Positions 1 through 9,670 of a DNA stretch of 64,000 nucleotides are shown piece by piece. The position numbers and the translations under genes are program-made. The notes beneath the pieces were generated by a model, which worked only from the letters and a program-made list of their open reading frames with translations, made no database searches and was not told the DNA's origin. Source of the DNA: Allacma fusca (Eukaryota > Arthropoda > Collembola > Symphypleona > Sminthuridae); the NCBI GenBank assembly GCA_947179485.1, contig OX359247.1:43190801-43254800 (forward strand). The letters are read 5' to 3'. How positions within the stretch are numbered: position 1 is the stretch's first letter; the number at the start of each line of letters is the position of its first letter.

Positions 1-528
1 TTTATTGGAGTTCTTCTCACGATGATATTTATGTTGGTGATTCCATTTCTGTCGTTTGTTTAGTTCCGTGAAATTCTTTGTTTTACAAAAACTGTATAAA
101 TTATTGGGACCTGAAGAGGGATTCATTATTTTTCTTATGTATTTAGCATTATTGAATGTTGTAGGGGGTGTGTGAATCTTTATCACGCGTTGGTGTAGAT
201 CTTCTAGACTAGGTAGGGATTGTTGGGCGCTTGGATATTGGGAGTTAGAGATGTTTCGGTTATTAGTGGAATGAAATCGATGATGTCGTGGATCAGATCC
301 TTGTCGTGGGAAGAAACGGGGATAATATGGGGTATAGGGAGAGTTATTGAATGTTTTGGGAATAAGTGATAACGACGGCGGATGTTTTCGTTTCTGTGGG
401 GGAGTCGGAGGACTATCAAATACAATTGACATCAATGGAATGAGCTTTGGTTTGGTTCTAGAATTGTTGATACGGTGGGAGGTTTCCGTGATAACTTGCT
501 GTGTGGCCTGATGATCTCCCTTCTTCAT
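1..528 (-). CDS. Retroelement third ORF, 3' truncated at window edge
   Basis: Reading the minus strand from the ATG at 528-526, the frame stays open for 176 codons to the first base of the window, so the gene continues outside. It begins 8 bases after the gag stop. The visible part is basic and low in complexity, rich in proline, asparagine, histidine, arginine and serine, with a run P-P-T-P-P near residues 40-44. No protease, reverse transcriptase or other catalytic motif is visible in this part. By position it should be the start of the pro-pol frame, or a linker before it. The product is not identified. Confidence 0.5.
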   Translation of the reverse strand, partial: MKKGDHQATQQVITETSHRINNSRTKPKLIPLMSIVFDSPPTPPQKRKHPPSLSLIPKTFNNSPYTPYYPRFFPRQGSDPRHHRFHSTNNRNISNSQYPSAQQSLPSLEDLHQRVIKIHTPPTTFNNAKYIRKIMNPSSGPNNLYSFCKTKNFTELNKRQKWNHQHKYHREKNSNK

Positions 529-536
529 CAGACTGT

Positions 537-1502
537 TTAGTTTCCCGAACACCAGTTTTGATCCTGGCCTGAGGGGTATTGTTTATTGTTTGAATCGTAG
601 AATGCATTGACATGATTGAGTTGATATGGGTTGTGGTCAGGAACTTGCTGGTTGAGTTGTCTAAATTGTTGATGAGTTGCAGTGTTGTTTCTTTCTTGGC
701 AGTTGTTAATTGGGTTGGTGTTAAAGTTTTTCATTTCATTTAGCCATCGTTTGAAACTATAGCAGTGACGTAGCTGGTGGGTATTTGTATTGCAGAATGA
801 ACAAGTGTGGGATGTAGTTGTAGTTGTTTGGGGTAGTTGAACTGGTATCTGGTCTGTCGTTATAGGTATAGTTGGAGGTAGTGGTTGAATTGTGTTTCTT
901 ATTGGACATTCATAAAGTTTCGAAATGTCTGTTGTAGGTTGTTGTAGAAGTGAAGCGTTGTGGGCTTGGAATTTAGATGTGTAGAATTCTAGTTGTTTTT
1001 GGAATTGGGTAATTGTTCCATCAGCACCAAGCTTTAGTTGAATGTTCCAGGTTAGGTCTTGTGGTAGTCCTTGGTAGAGGTAATCAAGTTTGCAGGAGTC
1101 AGTCATTGTGGGGTCCATTCGTTTAAAGATACTTAGTTTTTTATAGATATATTCGCGAGCGTTATCTGTTTCAGCACGGAATATAGTAGCCACATTCTCT
1201 GCTGTAGCGATGGCTTTATCGTCCTTTTCTGAAAAAGCATTCTGGATTTGTTCTTCGAATTCTTTAAAGCGTTGTTGGCAATTAGCAATATTCAAATTCT
1301 CGAGAAAAGAATCATTGGAGAAGCTCCACCAATGTAGAGCAGGTCCTGTAAGTAGTGAGTCCATATTTTCGAATTTCCATTTGTCAGTTAATTTGAAGTG
1401 AGCACATCTGTAGTTAAATGACTTCAGCCAAGCAATACATGATGAACGTCCAGCATAGTTTGGAATATTAGAGAAAATCTCGTTAGGTAGGAATGAAGTC
1501 AT
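537..1502 (-). CDS. Retrotransposon Gag-like protein with CCHC zinc knuckle
   Basis: A 321-residue protein. Residues 15-180 have the helical retrotransposon-gag pattern, including a P-A-L-H-W-W motif near residue 54 and a later Y-L-Y-Q-G-L-P motif near 141, as in capsid domains of LTR elements. A canonical CX2CX4HX4C knuckle runs from Cys234 to Cys247, followed by a Gln/Asn-rich tail. Gag would assemble the cytoplasmic particle and bind the element RNA through the knuckle. The ATG lies 3 bases after the stop of the small ORF 1892-1506, so the two look co-expressed. No frameshift or internal stop is seen. Confidence 0.8.
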   Translation of the reverse strand: MTSFLPNEIFSNIPNYAGRSSCIAWLKSFNYRCAHFKLTDKWKFENMDSLLTGPALHWWSFSNDSFLENLNIANCQQRFKEFEEQIQNAFSEKDDKAIATAENVATIFRAETDNAREYIYKKLSIFKRMDPTMTDSCKLDYLYQGLPQDLTWNIQLKLGADGTITQFQKQLEFYTSKFQAHNASLLQQPTTDISKLYECPIRNTIQPLPPTIPITTDQIPVQLPQTTTTTSHTCSFCNTNTHQLRHCYSFKRWLNEMKNFNTNPINNCQERNNTATHQQFRQLNQQVPDHNPYQLNHVNAFYDSNNKQYPSGQDQNWCSGN

Positions 1503-1505
1503 GAT

Positions 1506-1892
1506 TTAGTATCGGTGCATCCACTCTAAACCGTCAGGATCAGTTAATTCGATATTTGGTAGTATTGGATTATTAATGAAATCTTGAATGGTGTGTTGTT
1601 GATAGGTAACAGAAATGTTTGTCAATTGTTCGTAAGCTGAAGAGGTATTGATATTTAATCGAATGGTAACAATATTTTCTTCGTAATTTGAGTAATAAAT
1701 AGTGTTGGTAATGGGTACGTGAATATTGATTTCTAAAGATGGATCAGTTGGCAAGTTGTATTGCTTTAGTAGTGTAAAATCAGAATAATGATATTCGTCT
1801 GGTGAAATGTAAGCGATAATGTTAATAAGAACCATGGGGTAAACTCGGCAGTGAGATAACCAGGTCGCAGCGACTTCCACACTATTTTTCAA
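1506..1892 (-). CDS. Small ORF of unknown function preceding gag in the retroelement
   Basis: A 128-residue ORF ending 3 bases before the gag start, on the same strand. No signal peptide, transmembrane segment or known motif is clear. The central part (residues 50-120) has an alternating polar/hydrophobic, beta-like composition with several Asn and Thr. It might be the N-terminal piece of a Gag polyprotein separated by a stop, or a separate accessory protein. Position argues it belongs to the element, but I do not recognise it. Other start codons are possible because the upstream leader is unannotated. Confidence 0.5.
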   Translation of the reverse strand: MKNSVEVAATWLSHCRVYPMVLINIIAYISPDEYHYSDFTLLKQYNLPTDPSLEINIHVPITNTIYYSNYEENIVTIRLNINTSSAYEQLTNISVTYQQHTIQDFINNPILPNIELTDPDGLEWMHRY

Positions 1893-1917
1893 AGTTTTTA
1901 TAATTTTAGAAAAAATT

Positions 1918-2153
1918 GGGCAGGGGTTCCCCCTAAATTTGCACTTTGATCTAAATTATTCGAAGTCTTTAGAATTTTTTTTTTAAATTTTGGGCAGGGG
2001 TTTCCCCTAAATTTGCACTTTCGCAGATTCCGGTAGTGCTATTATTAGCAAACCGTAGTCTAGACTAATACTTCGGTAGTGCTATTACTAGCAAACCGTT
2101 GTATTTCACAGTATTACTCCGGTAGTGGTGTTTAAACCAAACCGTAGAGTTAG
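1918..2153. repeat. Short direct and tandem repeats in retroelement leader
   Basis: Two near-identical segments of about 29 bp (around 1918-1946 and 1992-2019; core GGGCAGGGGTTYCCCCTAAA) lie 72 bp apart. Next to them are three imperfect tandem copies of a 43-46-bp unit starting at 2031, 2074 and 2120, each opening with CGGTAGTG and closing with AAACCG. They sit just 5' of the first ORF of the minus-strand element, so they belong to its leader or LTR. Confidence 0.7.
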
Positions 2154-2530
2154 TTATAAATATGAAAGTGAAAAAAGAACACTCATTGCCCGTGATAAAA
2201 TGTACCGCCCGTGTCACTGTGTAATTGCAATTAATTAATTGTCACTTTAATGTGTTTTTGTGTGTATAGCTCGGTAGGATATAAATATAAACCGTGGCTA
2301 TAAATAGTAAAGAAATGTGTAAAAAAAATGTGGATAGAATATTCTCTCCTTGGGGGAGGAGGAGGTGGGGATCACTGTGTAATTATTTTTAAAGAAAGCA
2401 CTGTAAAAATTACCAAAATGAGAGGATCAGTCACGAACTCGGCGCCTTGTAAGAATGTATAATGTATTAGTAAAATAGTGTAGGGTGGCTCAGTGGTGGA
2501 GAGTAATAAAGATAGGTCGAGCTATGTCAA

Positions 2531-5500
2531 GAGTGAAAGCTGGAATAATCTCCCTTAATTTATTCAACAGGATAGATGGTAGTCGTTTAGTTAGTTAAGC
2601 ATCGTGTAGTAAGCATTGGTTAATATCTTTCGTAATATTATAATTCATTATTTCTAAAACTAGTAATAATTGTTTGACTCAATAATAACAACTATGGTTA
2701 TTCCAATAATGTCGTAACAATATAGGCGAGATGCCCATTTGCCCATCACTGCTCGTATACCATTTAATTGGAAGTTCAAGTATCTGTTTTGCTAGTAATT
2801 ATTTTGAGATGCTACTTCAATTTTTTCGTAATGCGTTACAATATTATTTATTTTTACCTTCATCAACGTCTGTATAATTTGGATTAAAAAAACAATCAGA
2901 CGAAAATTTCTAATAAAATAACAGCGCCAAACAATGCTGGCTTGCAGAGCGATAAGTTGTTTGACCCCTAATAGTCAATTTTAATATTAATTAACTTCTT
3001 AAAATTACTGGAAAGTTCGAAAAAATTATTAAAAAGTTGAAGGTATTCAATGGTTATGATTTATGTCAATTCTACATTGAAATCGAAATCCGCTACTAAC
3101 TAAATTGATAATTAACATTCCAAAATTTTATGCGTTTTTTTGAAGAGTAAAATATTTTTCATGATGCTCTTGCTTTGAAAATCAAGTTATCATTTTGCTT
3201 CTTCATAGACGTTATACTGATCCACTCATTAAATTATTGTATTACAAATAAAGCTAAAGTCTAACAAGGAATCTGGTCCAACCTAAGCAATTTTCCATCC
3301 ACATGGGAGATCCATCTGGTTTGCGCGGCGTCGCTTGCTGTATTTTTTTGTATTCGGTAGAAACTCGTGAATTTTGTCCAGTAAGTATATCTTTCTCTTT
3401 AATAAAACTAGTACAATTTTTGGATTTTATTAATTCAATAATAGATTTACCACTGATGCATATCTTCGTCTTGTTTGCAATTTTTTCTGACACCATTTAC
3501 AGTCCAGTGATTTCAAGAAATGTTAAAATTGACTATTCCGAGGTCAAGCAACTTATCTTTTAGTTTTTTTCCGTTATTTAAAAAATAAAATTATTAATTA
3601 ATATAATTAATATTAAATAATTAATATTATTTCAATTAAAAAAGTAATCGTGTTAAGCGTTTCCGACCTAAAAGCGTGTTTCATGGAGAACATCAATTTC
3701 CCGAGTAAAATAAAACCAGGGGGATGTACCGGGTGAATTGGAACTTTAGTCAGAACAAAATAATTGTTTTGTGGGAAAGTATTTTATCCCATTTAGATAA
3801 TATTTTTCGACGTACACATCTTTAAATTGTTTCTGTTTCTACACAACATAATAGGTTCACGTGCTTGCATGCTTTATCTGTGTGACATCGAAATAATATT
3901 GACCGATCTACTTACGAAACCTGTAGTACGATGTTAAATCATGTTCATATCATGTCCTAATAGTCGATGTTTAATCGACGGTTACGATAGCTGCTAATTT
4001 TGACATTTACTCTTAATCGAGCAACATAATTTGAAATAGAATTCCACAAATAATTCAAAACATTAATGCCACTTCAGCTTACACTTATGCAATCGGTCCT
4101 TTTCTTCCAGGTTATATGACCAATGCATTGAGTACAACCACCAGAACTTTAGCGGTACTTGCAATACTAAAGCGTATATTTACATAGATGTAGTATATAA
4201 TGTCAAAGACTATCTGAGAATTGCTTATCTCATAATCAGTACTAGATTCATGTGTATTTATTGGAATTGTCATAATTTCCTTATGTGAATAGGAATCTCC
4301 GAACTGAATTTCTTGTCGTGTTGTCAAACCAAAGTGCATTTGTGATAGAGAAACATGAGAGTTGTGTAATTCCTGTTATAATCAACTTCATAATTATAAT
4401 ACCCAGGGAAACACTTAAAAGACAAGCAAATATTATGAAGGATAGTTCCTGTTTCAAACCATTAAACATACCCCACTGCTTTCAATTTATACACAGGGTA
4501 TCTATAATTTATGCATATCGTTGAACATGTCGTGGAGACATGTTGATAAATTTTTAGTATCTACTAACAGCCGCCAAAACCGACGAATATAATATTGCTG
4601 AACAATTTAAGGGACATGGGTTCCGGGTTCTAGCCAGAATTTCATTAGCGTGTGCTTGCTACATCAATGTTACCCCTCTATATTACATAGAGACGTACTT
4701 ATAAGAACATAATTTAAAATGCGCTCGTTTTTGGAGACAATGTCAATTACCCCAAAGCCGTTTCCCACTTCCACCTTATATGTATCTATGCATTACAGTA
4801 TAAGAGTCCTTTGGGGTACTCGTGTACTTACAATTAGAGTCGCTACCCATGTTACATATAATAACATACGTAGTCGTTTTTCCTAGTGGCACTACCAGTA
4901 CATGAATACGAAAAAGTGAGTGGTCAAATGCTCCTCCGACTTACTTATATCAATCAACTGTTAGAATTACAATAAGACCTGGAAACAATAACCATCACAG
5001 TTCCATAAGTAACCGTATTAACTGTCTCAATGGTATTCGTTGCATTGATGGGCACCTCCACAAGTTGAGGACTAATCAGCGACTAATATTTTGGTTGGAG
5101 AATAATGTGGAAAAGTGGTATGCAAAGCGGGGTGATTTTTATTAGATGGACAGTATGCATACATACATACTATTTTCATATCGAATTAAACTGACTGTTT
5201 ACATATCATTTTAATGATGGTTGCAGTTGGACTTATTATTGACATTAAATGCAAGTTATACAACATCAGCTACTGGAAACAGAGTACTAGAGACAGAAAC
5301 AATGATAAGTAGCGATATCTGCATTCGTAAATTATTTACACCCCTACCTCAAATTGGAAATTATTAAACCTTAGGAAGTAACCTTTTACCTGTGAACCAC
5401 AAGTAAAATAAAAACTGGAGTGAAATTGACTTTAACTTGATGTTTTAAGGTAGACGGCGATTATGTGCATTCTTTTAAAAGGATAAACAAATGACATTGG

Positions 5501-6299
5501 GTCATTATCGCTAAGAATGAGCATGAGGCTTCAAGGATATTTGATGAAAACTAAACACCTATGAGCTTAAACCAATGCAAGTATTCTAAAATGAAATCTT
5601 GCTCCTTAGAGATCTCCATTTTGTAATACTGAAGAAGCTGTAAGAATAATAAAAATAGCTTACATAGCAAACTAATAAATACCACCGAGAACTTGTAAAC
5701 AAATTATTCAGGAGTAATTGTAAGGTTGCTTGTTAATCCAATTAGTATATTCGCTGTATACTTACTAGTCAATTACGTAAGTTCATGTAAAATTAAGGTT
5801 AATGTGGGTATTCTCAAACTAAGTGGACCGCTATAATAATGTATCGCAATATAAAGAATATATATATATAGCCTATAAAATTATAGTCGCGCTTTAGTGT
5901 GATCCTTTAAGTGGAGTTAGTGTTAGTACACAATACCTCTTAGGACAGGAAGGATTGTGACCGATACATGCGCCCACTTATGTATGTTTTGAAGCTGTGA
6001 GCACAAGTTGCCCACATGTCCTGTTATAAATTTTGCGGACTGCTGAACTAGTAAGGAAATTAATAAGAAGGGCGCATGTCCGTATGTAGCCTTCCTTCTG
6101 ATTTCGAGAAAGGATTTATAGTAAATAAAGTAACGCTTGTATTAACACTTCGTCTCTGCTTCTGAAAGGGAACGAATTATCTCTCAATCCTTTTGCATCA
6201 TATGCAAAGTATTCCTTTCAAAAATTCGTTGTACGTGAATACCTCTAAGTTTTAGCTATAGACGGTGAGAGTCAAGCAGTCTGATTCGAGAAATTTGCA
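2531..6299. other. AT-rich intergenic region, no supported gene
   Basis: About 3.8 kb between the retroelement and receptor 1. The longest open frames are near 3254-3563 on both strands (80-86 codons), overlap each other, and have no recognisable domain or splice context. AT-only palindromes occur at 3590-3645 and a short (CATA)n run at about 5157-5170. I see no RNA gene or transposon end that I can support. Confidence 0.5.
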
Positions 6300-8318
6300 A
6301 TGGCGAATGGAGCACTGGTGCAGGCCACCAAATCAGCAAAAGTGTTTTTCATAATTTTGACAATTGTAGCTCAAGGAACCTCGAAGCATCTCCTTCCCAA
6401 AATATTACACCACAACAAAACACCATGTTTTACAACAGTTTTTGTAGATTCAAATCTAACAACAGAACAAGTTGGAATTGTCAGAAGGGAGCTGGAACAG
6501 ATCGAAACTCCGACGACTGTTGCTTCTTTAAAAGTATTCAAAGAGCTTTTAGAAAAAGAAAGCAACTTGGAGAAAGTTACATCTCGCCATGAGCAGCATT
6601 GCGATACTATTATTCTATACCCACATGCATGTAATGCAACACTGGGGATCTTGAAGCCTCAAACTTTCCAGAACATGCATGTGATCGTAGTAAAAAATTA
6701 CAATTGGGAGTCAGAAAATGAGTTTCGGCCATACATTGAACAATTTCAGGCCGAGCATACGTACATCTTAGTCAGAGATTTCGACCCGGAAGACATGGCA
6801 AAGACAAGTACGGTACAAAATACTATTTCAGATGAAGACACATTTATAGAATTTTCAAGTGAAACTCATCTGGCAAATAATTACAAAAAACAGTCCAGAC
6901 TGGAAGCGAGCATGGACAAACTTCGTGAAAAACATTTCCGCGTTCAAATGTATGACTTCAAATCCCATTACTTCTCATATGAAGGTACGAAAGTTGGACT
7001 TGGGTACAATATTATTAATTCTGCATCACTCAAATACAATTTCACGTACGAACTTGGACTTGCGGGGGTTTCCCTTACGAAACTGGATGACGGGACTTTC
7101 ACGGGGTTTGAATTTGATTTAATTTACGACCGCGCGGATATATTGCTTTTATACACCACCAGTTTCTTGCAAAATTCTAAAGTAGTTGCTACCTCGTATT
7201 TCTCAGCTGCTTCAGTGATTTTCCTTACATCGATACCATCCGTTATTATTGACTGGCAAGCAATTATTTATCCTCTTCAAGGGTCCACTTGGGCGGCTAT
7301 TATTTTATGTGGTCTCGGAGTTTGGGCTGTCCTTTATCTAAGATTGAAGTTTGCCCCGAAAAGAACTCATCAGCATCCCCTATCAACATCCTTCGACATT
7401 GCATTCCACTCATTATTGGGACAGTCACTAACCGTTCCCAATGGCGTGGAAGGTTTTGCAGTGCTTTGGATCTTGTGTTGCTTCACTTTCATTAACTATT
7501 ACACATCAAACCTTCTCTCTTATTTGACTTACCCTGCAGCAGAAGACATCCCGGAAGATTTTTCTGGCCTGGCTCAAAGGACTGACTACCGCATTAATGC
7601 CATTGATATTCCAGGTGGTCCGATGGAACAGTTTTTTATGCAAACACCCAATGCCGATATAATTAATGTACGAGAGCGATACCATCTCAATCCGAATTGG
7701 ATTCAGTGTGTACTCGATGGTGTGTCAAAATCCAAGGAAGTCTGCATCGGTTGGGATTTCGTTATTGAGAGCCTCGCTCAACTGAACGCAACTGTTAATA
7801 AACAGTTTTATTCGGCTTTTAAATCTCGAAAGACTCCGAAAACCGTCCTTACTAATACAATGTTTCAAAAGAATTCTCCATATTTTGAAGGAATGAACAA
7901 TATCCAATATTGGTTACGGGATACAGGTCATGAGTTCCACTGGCAAAAAGAGACAGAGGTTATTTTTAAGAATGTGGGTAAATCATGGATGCAAACTCAA
8001 AACCATACGCAAATTTACGAAGATCTTTTCAGGAAGTTTCTCAAGTCTAACGAGAATGGCGTAACGGCTTTCACAATACAGAATTTAATTGCTCCTTTTG
8101 TCGCACTTTTAGTAGGTGTCGTAATTTCATCACTTATTTTTATGGCCGAAAATCGGTTAAGATTGCCCGGGGAAAATATTAAGCCTAAAAGTACTTGCTT
8201 CCACTTTGGAGCCCGGGCCTTATCCAGTAAATTTATAGGAAGACCACAACATTTCAATGCAAACCGCCCTCTTCGGGAATTTGTTCAAAACACTAATTTT
8301 CCTAAATTAAATGCATAG
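6300..8318 (+). CDS. Ionotropic receptor (divergent iGluR-like channel), intronless
   Basis: A 672-residue membrane protein with the ionotropic-receptor layout. It has an N-terminal hydrophobic signal (about 14-26), an extracellular N-terminal region with paired cysteines (Cys43, Cys101, Cys111), ligand-binding half S1 (about 210-320), TM1 (about 331-348), a pore loop (about 365-381), TM2 (about 385-409) ending in Y-Y-T-S-N-L-L-S-Y-L-T, half S2 (about 415-590) and TM3 (about 595-616), then a short basic cytoplasmic tail. The TM2 signature is the iGluR/IR equivalent of SYTANLAAFLT. In arthropods such proteins are odorant, taste or thermal/humidity sensors in sensory neuron dendrites. No canonical glutamate-binding set is obvious, so the ligand is unknown. 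One uninterrupted exon. The chosen ATG gives the signal peptide. A close paralogue lies at 27496-29385. An AATAAA is present downstream near 8686. Confidence 0.92.
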   Translation: MANGALVQATKSAKVFFIILTIVAQGTSKHLLPKILHHNKTPCFTTVFVDSNLTTEQVGIVRRELEQIETPTTVASLKVFKELLEKESNLEKVTSRHEQHCDTIILYPHACNATLGILKPQTFQNMHVIVVKNYNWESENEFRPYIEQFQAEHTYILVRDFDPEDMAKTSTVQNTISDEDTFIEFSSETHLANNYKKQSRLEASMDKLREKHFRVQMYDFKSHYFSYEGTKVGLGYNIINSASLKYNFTYELGLAGVSLTKLDDGTFTGFEFDLIYDRADILLLYTTSFLQNSKVVATSYFSAASVIFLTSIPSVIIDWQAIIYPLQGSTWAAIILCGLGVWAVLYLRLKFAPKRTHQHPLSTSFDIAFHSLLGQSLTVPNGVEGFAVLWILCCFTFINYYTSNLLSYLTYPAAEDIPEDFSGLAQRTDYRINAIDIPGGPMEQFFMQTPNADIINVRERYHLNPNWIQCVLDGVSKSKEVCIGWDFVIESLAQLNATVNKQFYSAFKSRKTPKTVLTNTMFQKNSPYFEGMNNIQYWLRDTGHEFHWQKETEVIFKNVGKSWMQTQNHTQIYEDLFRKFLKSNENGVTAFTIQNLIAPFVALLVGVVISSLIFMAENRLRLPGENIKPKSTCFHFGARALSSKFIGRPQHFNANRPLREFVQNTNFPKLNA

Positions 8319-9128
8319 TTGATGTACTCATGAGAGTCCACATTGATTGGTTTAATATTTATGTATATGTTTAATGTGTATACAGTATGTATTCTCGATG
8401 GTGTATGCGCTTGAGTTTCAAAGAGCGCGTGCAGCTGTAGAAATCCAAAAGCATTGTAGGGTTAATGTTAAGTGACGGTGGCTAAAATATCAAGCAGCTC
8501 AATCAAAAGATATATATATATAAACAATTCAAAAAAAAAATAATAAAAAATTTATATATATGCATATATATTGTATTAATTACTTTTGGAAGGAATTATG
8601 TACAAATGTAGGGAGAACATCCAATAAGATTTTTGTATGAATAATTTATCGAATGCGAAACCTGTTGAGGATAATATTTTTAACGCTGAAAATAAATGGC
8701 AACCTTGAAAAGAAATAATATTTAAATTTTTAAAAGGCTATATTATATTTAAATAACAATAATGTGTTATAACTATGCATAGTTTTGTACGAGTACATTA
8801 TAACACATCAAGGCATACGTATCTACTAATGTAAATCTAGTTCACGAGTTTTCAGCTTAAATAAAAAATGCAAAGTAAAATTAGAGTATCCATAAAACTG
8901 CTTGAAAATCGTGAAGGTCCAACCCCCACTCGGTGGAGCAGTAGTAGCGTCATGTGGTGTTGAGTGTGAGTCATAGGATGAGTAGGAGTACTAGTGGCAA
9001 TGGAATACAAGTTTCCGCCACTCAGAAATAAAACACTCACGTGAGCGAGCCCTTAAACCTTTCCACCCCAGCTCAACTGAACCATAATATACTACAAAGC
9101 GTGACACCAAAGCACCACTGCAGGTTTA
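8319..9128. other. 3' flank of receptor 1
   Basis: Contains a (TA)n run near 8512-8521, an A-rich stretch at 8529-8550 and an AATAAA near 8686 that could end the receptor mRNA. No ORF of interest. Confidence 0.4.
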
Positions 9129-9136
9129 GTCTGATG

Positions 9137-9662
9137 CAGAGATGTCCAAATAAAATTCCCTTCCTTCAAACCTTCGAAGGTAATTTTTTGAAAAAAAACA
9201 CATTCCTTCATCCTTGTATTAAAGGAAGCCTTCAAAATATTTTGCCTTCCTTCAGCCCTATTTTACTTATTAATTTAATGCCTCCAGCCTTCAGCCTTCA
9301 AACAAAATCAGCCTTCCTTCTTATTCAGCCTTCATAACATGAAATACCATAGCAATGCATTTAAACAACCTCTTTGCAGGTAAAACACCTGAAAATCAGC
9401 GATACAATTTACTCAATTAAGTTCGTTTATTAAAATCAGAAACAATGAAGTAAGTCTCATCGTCCATTTATAGTGTTTTTAGTACACTCTCATTGTTGTA
9501 TCTCTAAGGTATTGCATGCTCGAAGGCTTCTAAGTAGCAGAGGGCTACTTTACATACTTCCTTCCTTCGCCTTCAGTTTTCTGTTAATAATAGGAAGGTT
9601 TTCTTCAGCCTTCCCGCCTTCCCTTCCCAACTCTCTGGAAAATTGATATTCCGCCATGTCTG
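9137..9662. mobile_element. hAT-like non-autonomous element, CCTTC-rich
   Basis: A 526-bp element flanked by a perfect 8-bp direct repeat GTCTGATG (9129-9136 and 9663-9670). The ends are imperfect inverted repeats beginning CAGAGATGTCC on the left and, reverse-complemented, CAGACATGGCG on the right. Both lead into blocks dense in CCTTC (left) and CCTTC/GAAGG (right). An 8-bp target duplication with CAG termini is the hAT signature. There is no transposase, so it must have moved in trans. Short ORFs here are by-products of the repeats. Confidence 0.75.
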
Positions 9663-9670
9663 GTCTGATG

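Larger units (their letters stand above)
1..2530 (-). mobile_element. LTR-type retroelement, 5' part, truncated by window edge
   Basis: Three tightly packed minus-strand ORFs (1892-1506, 1502-537, 528 to beyond base 1) start to the left of an approximately 600-bp non-coding leader. The middle ORF is a retrotransposon gag with a zinc knuckle, so the element reads right to left and its pol should lie left of the window. The leader holds tandem repeats at 2031-2153 and a GC-rich stretch at 2433-2447. Read on the minus strand, that stretch (GGCGCCGAGTTCG) looks somewhat like a tRNA primer-binding site, but the expected leading TGG is not intact. I could not define LTR ends because the second LTR is outside the window. 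The right boundary at about 2530 is a guess. Confidence 0.6.

Noticed and set aside
3254..3563. Overlapping 80- and 86-codon ORFs on opposite strands
   Set aside because: Neither has a domain or splice context; at most one could be real and nothing favours it.
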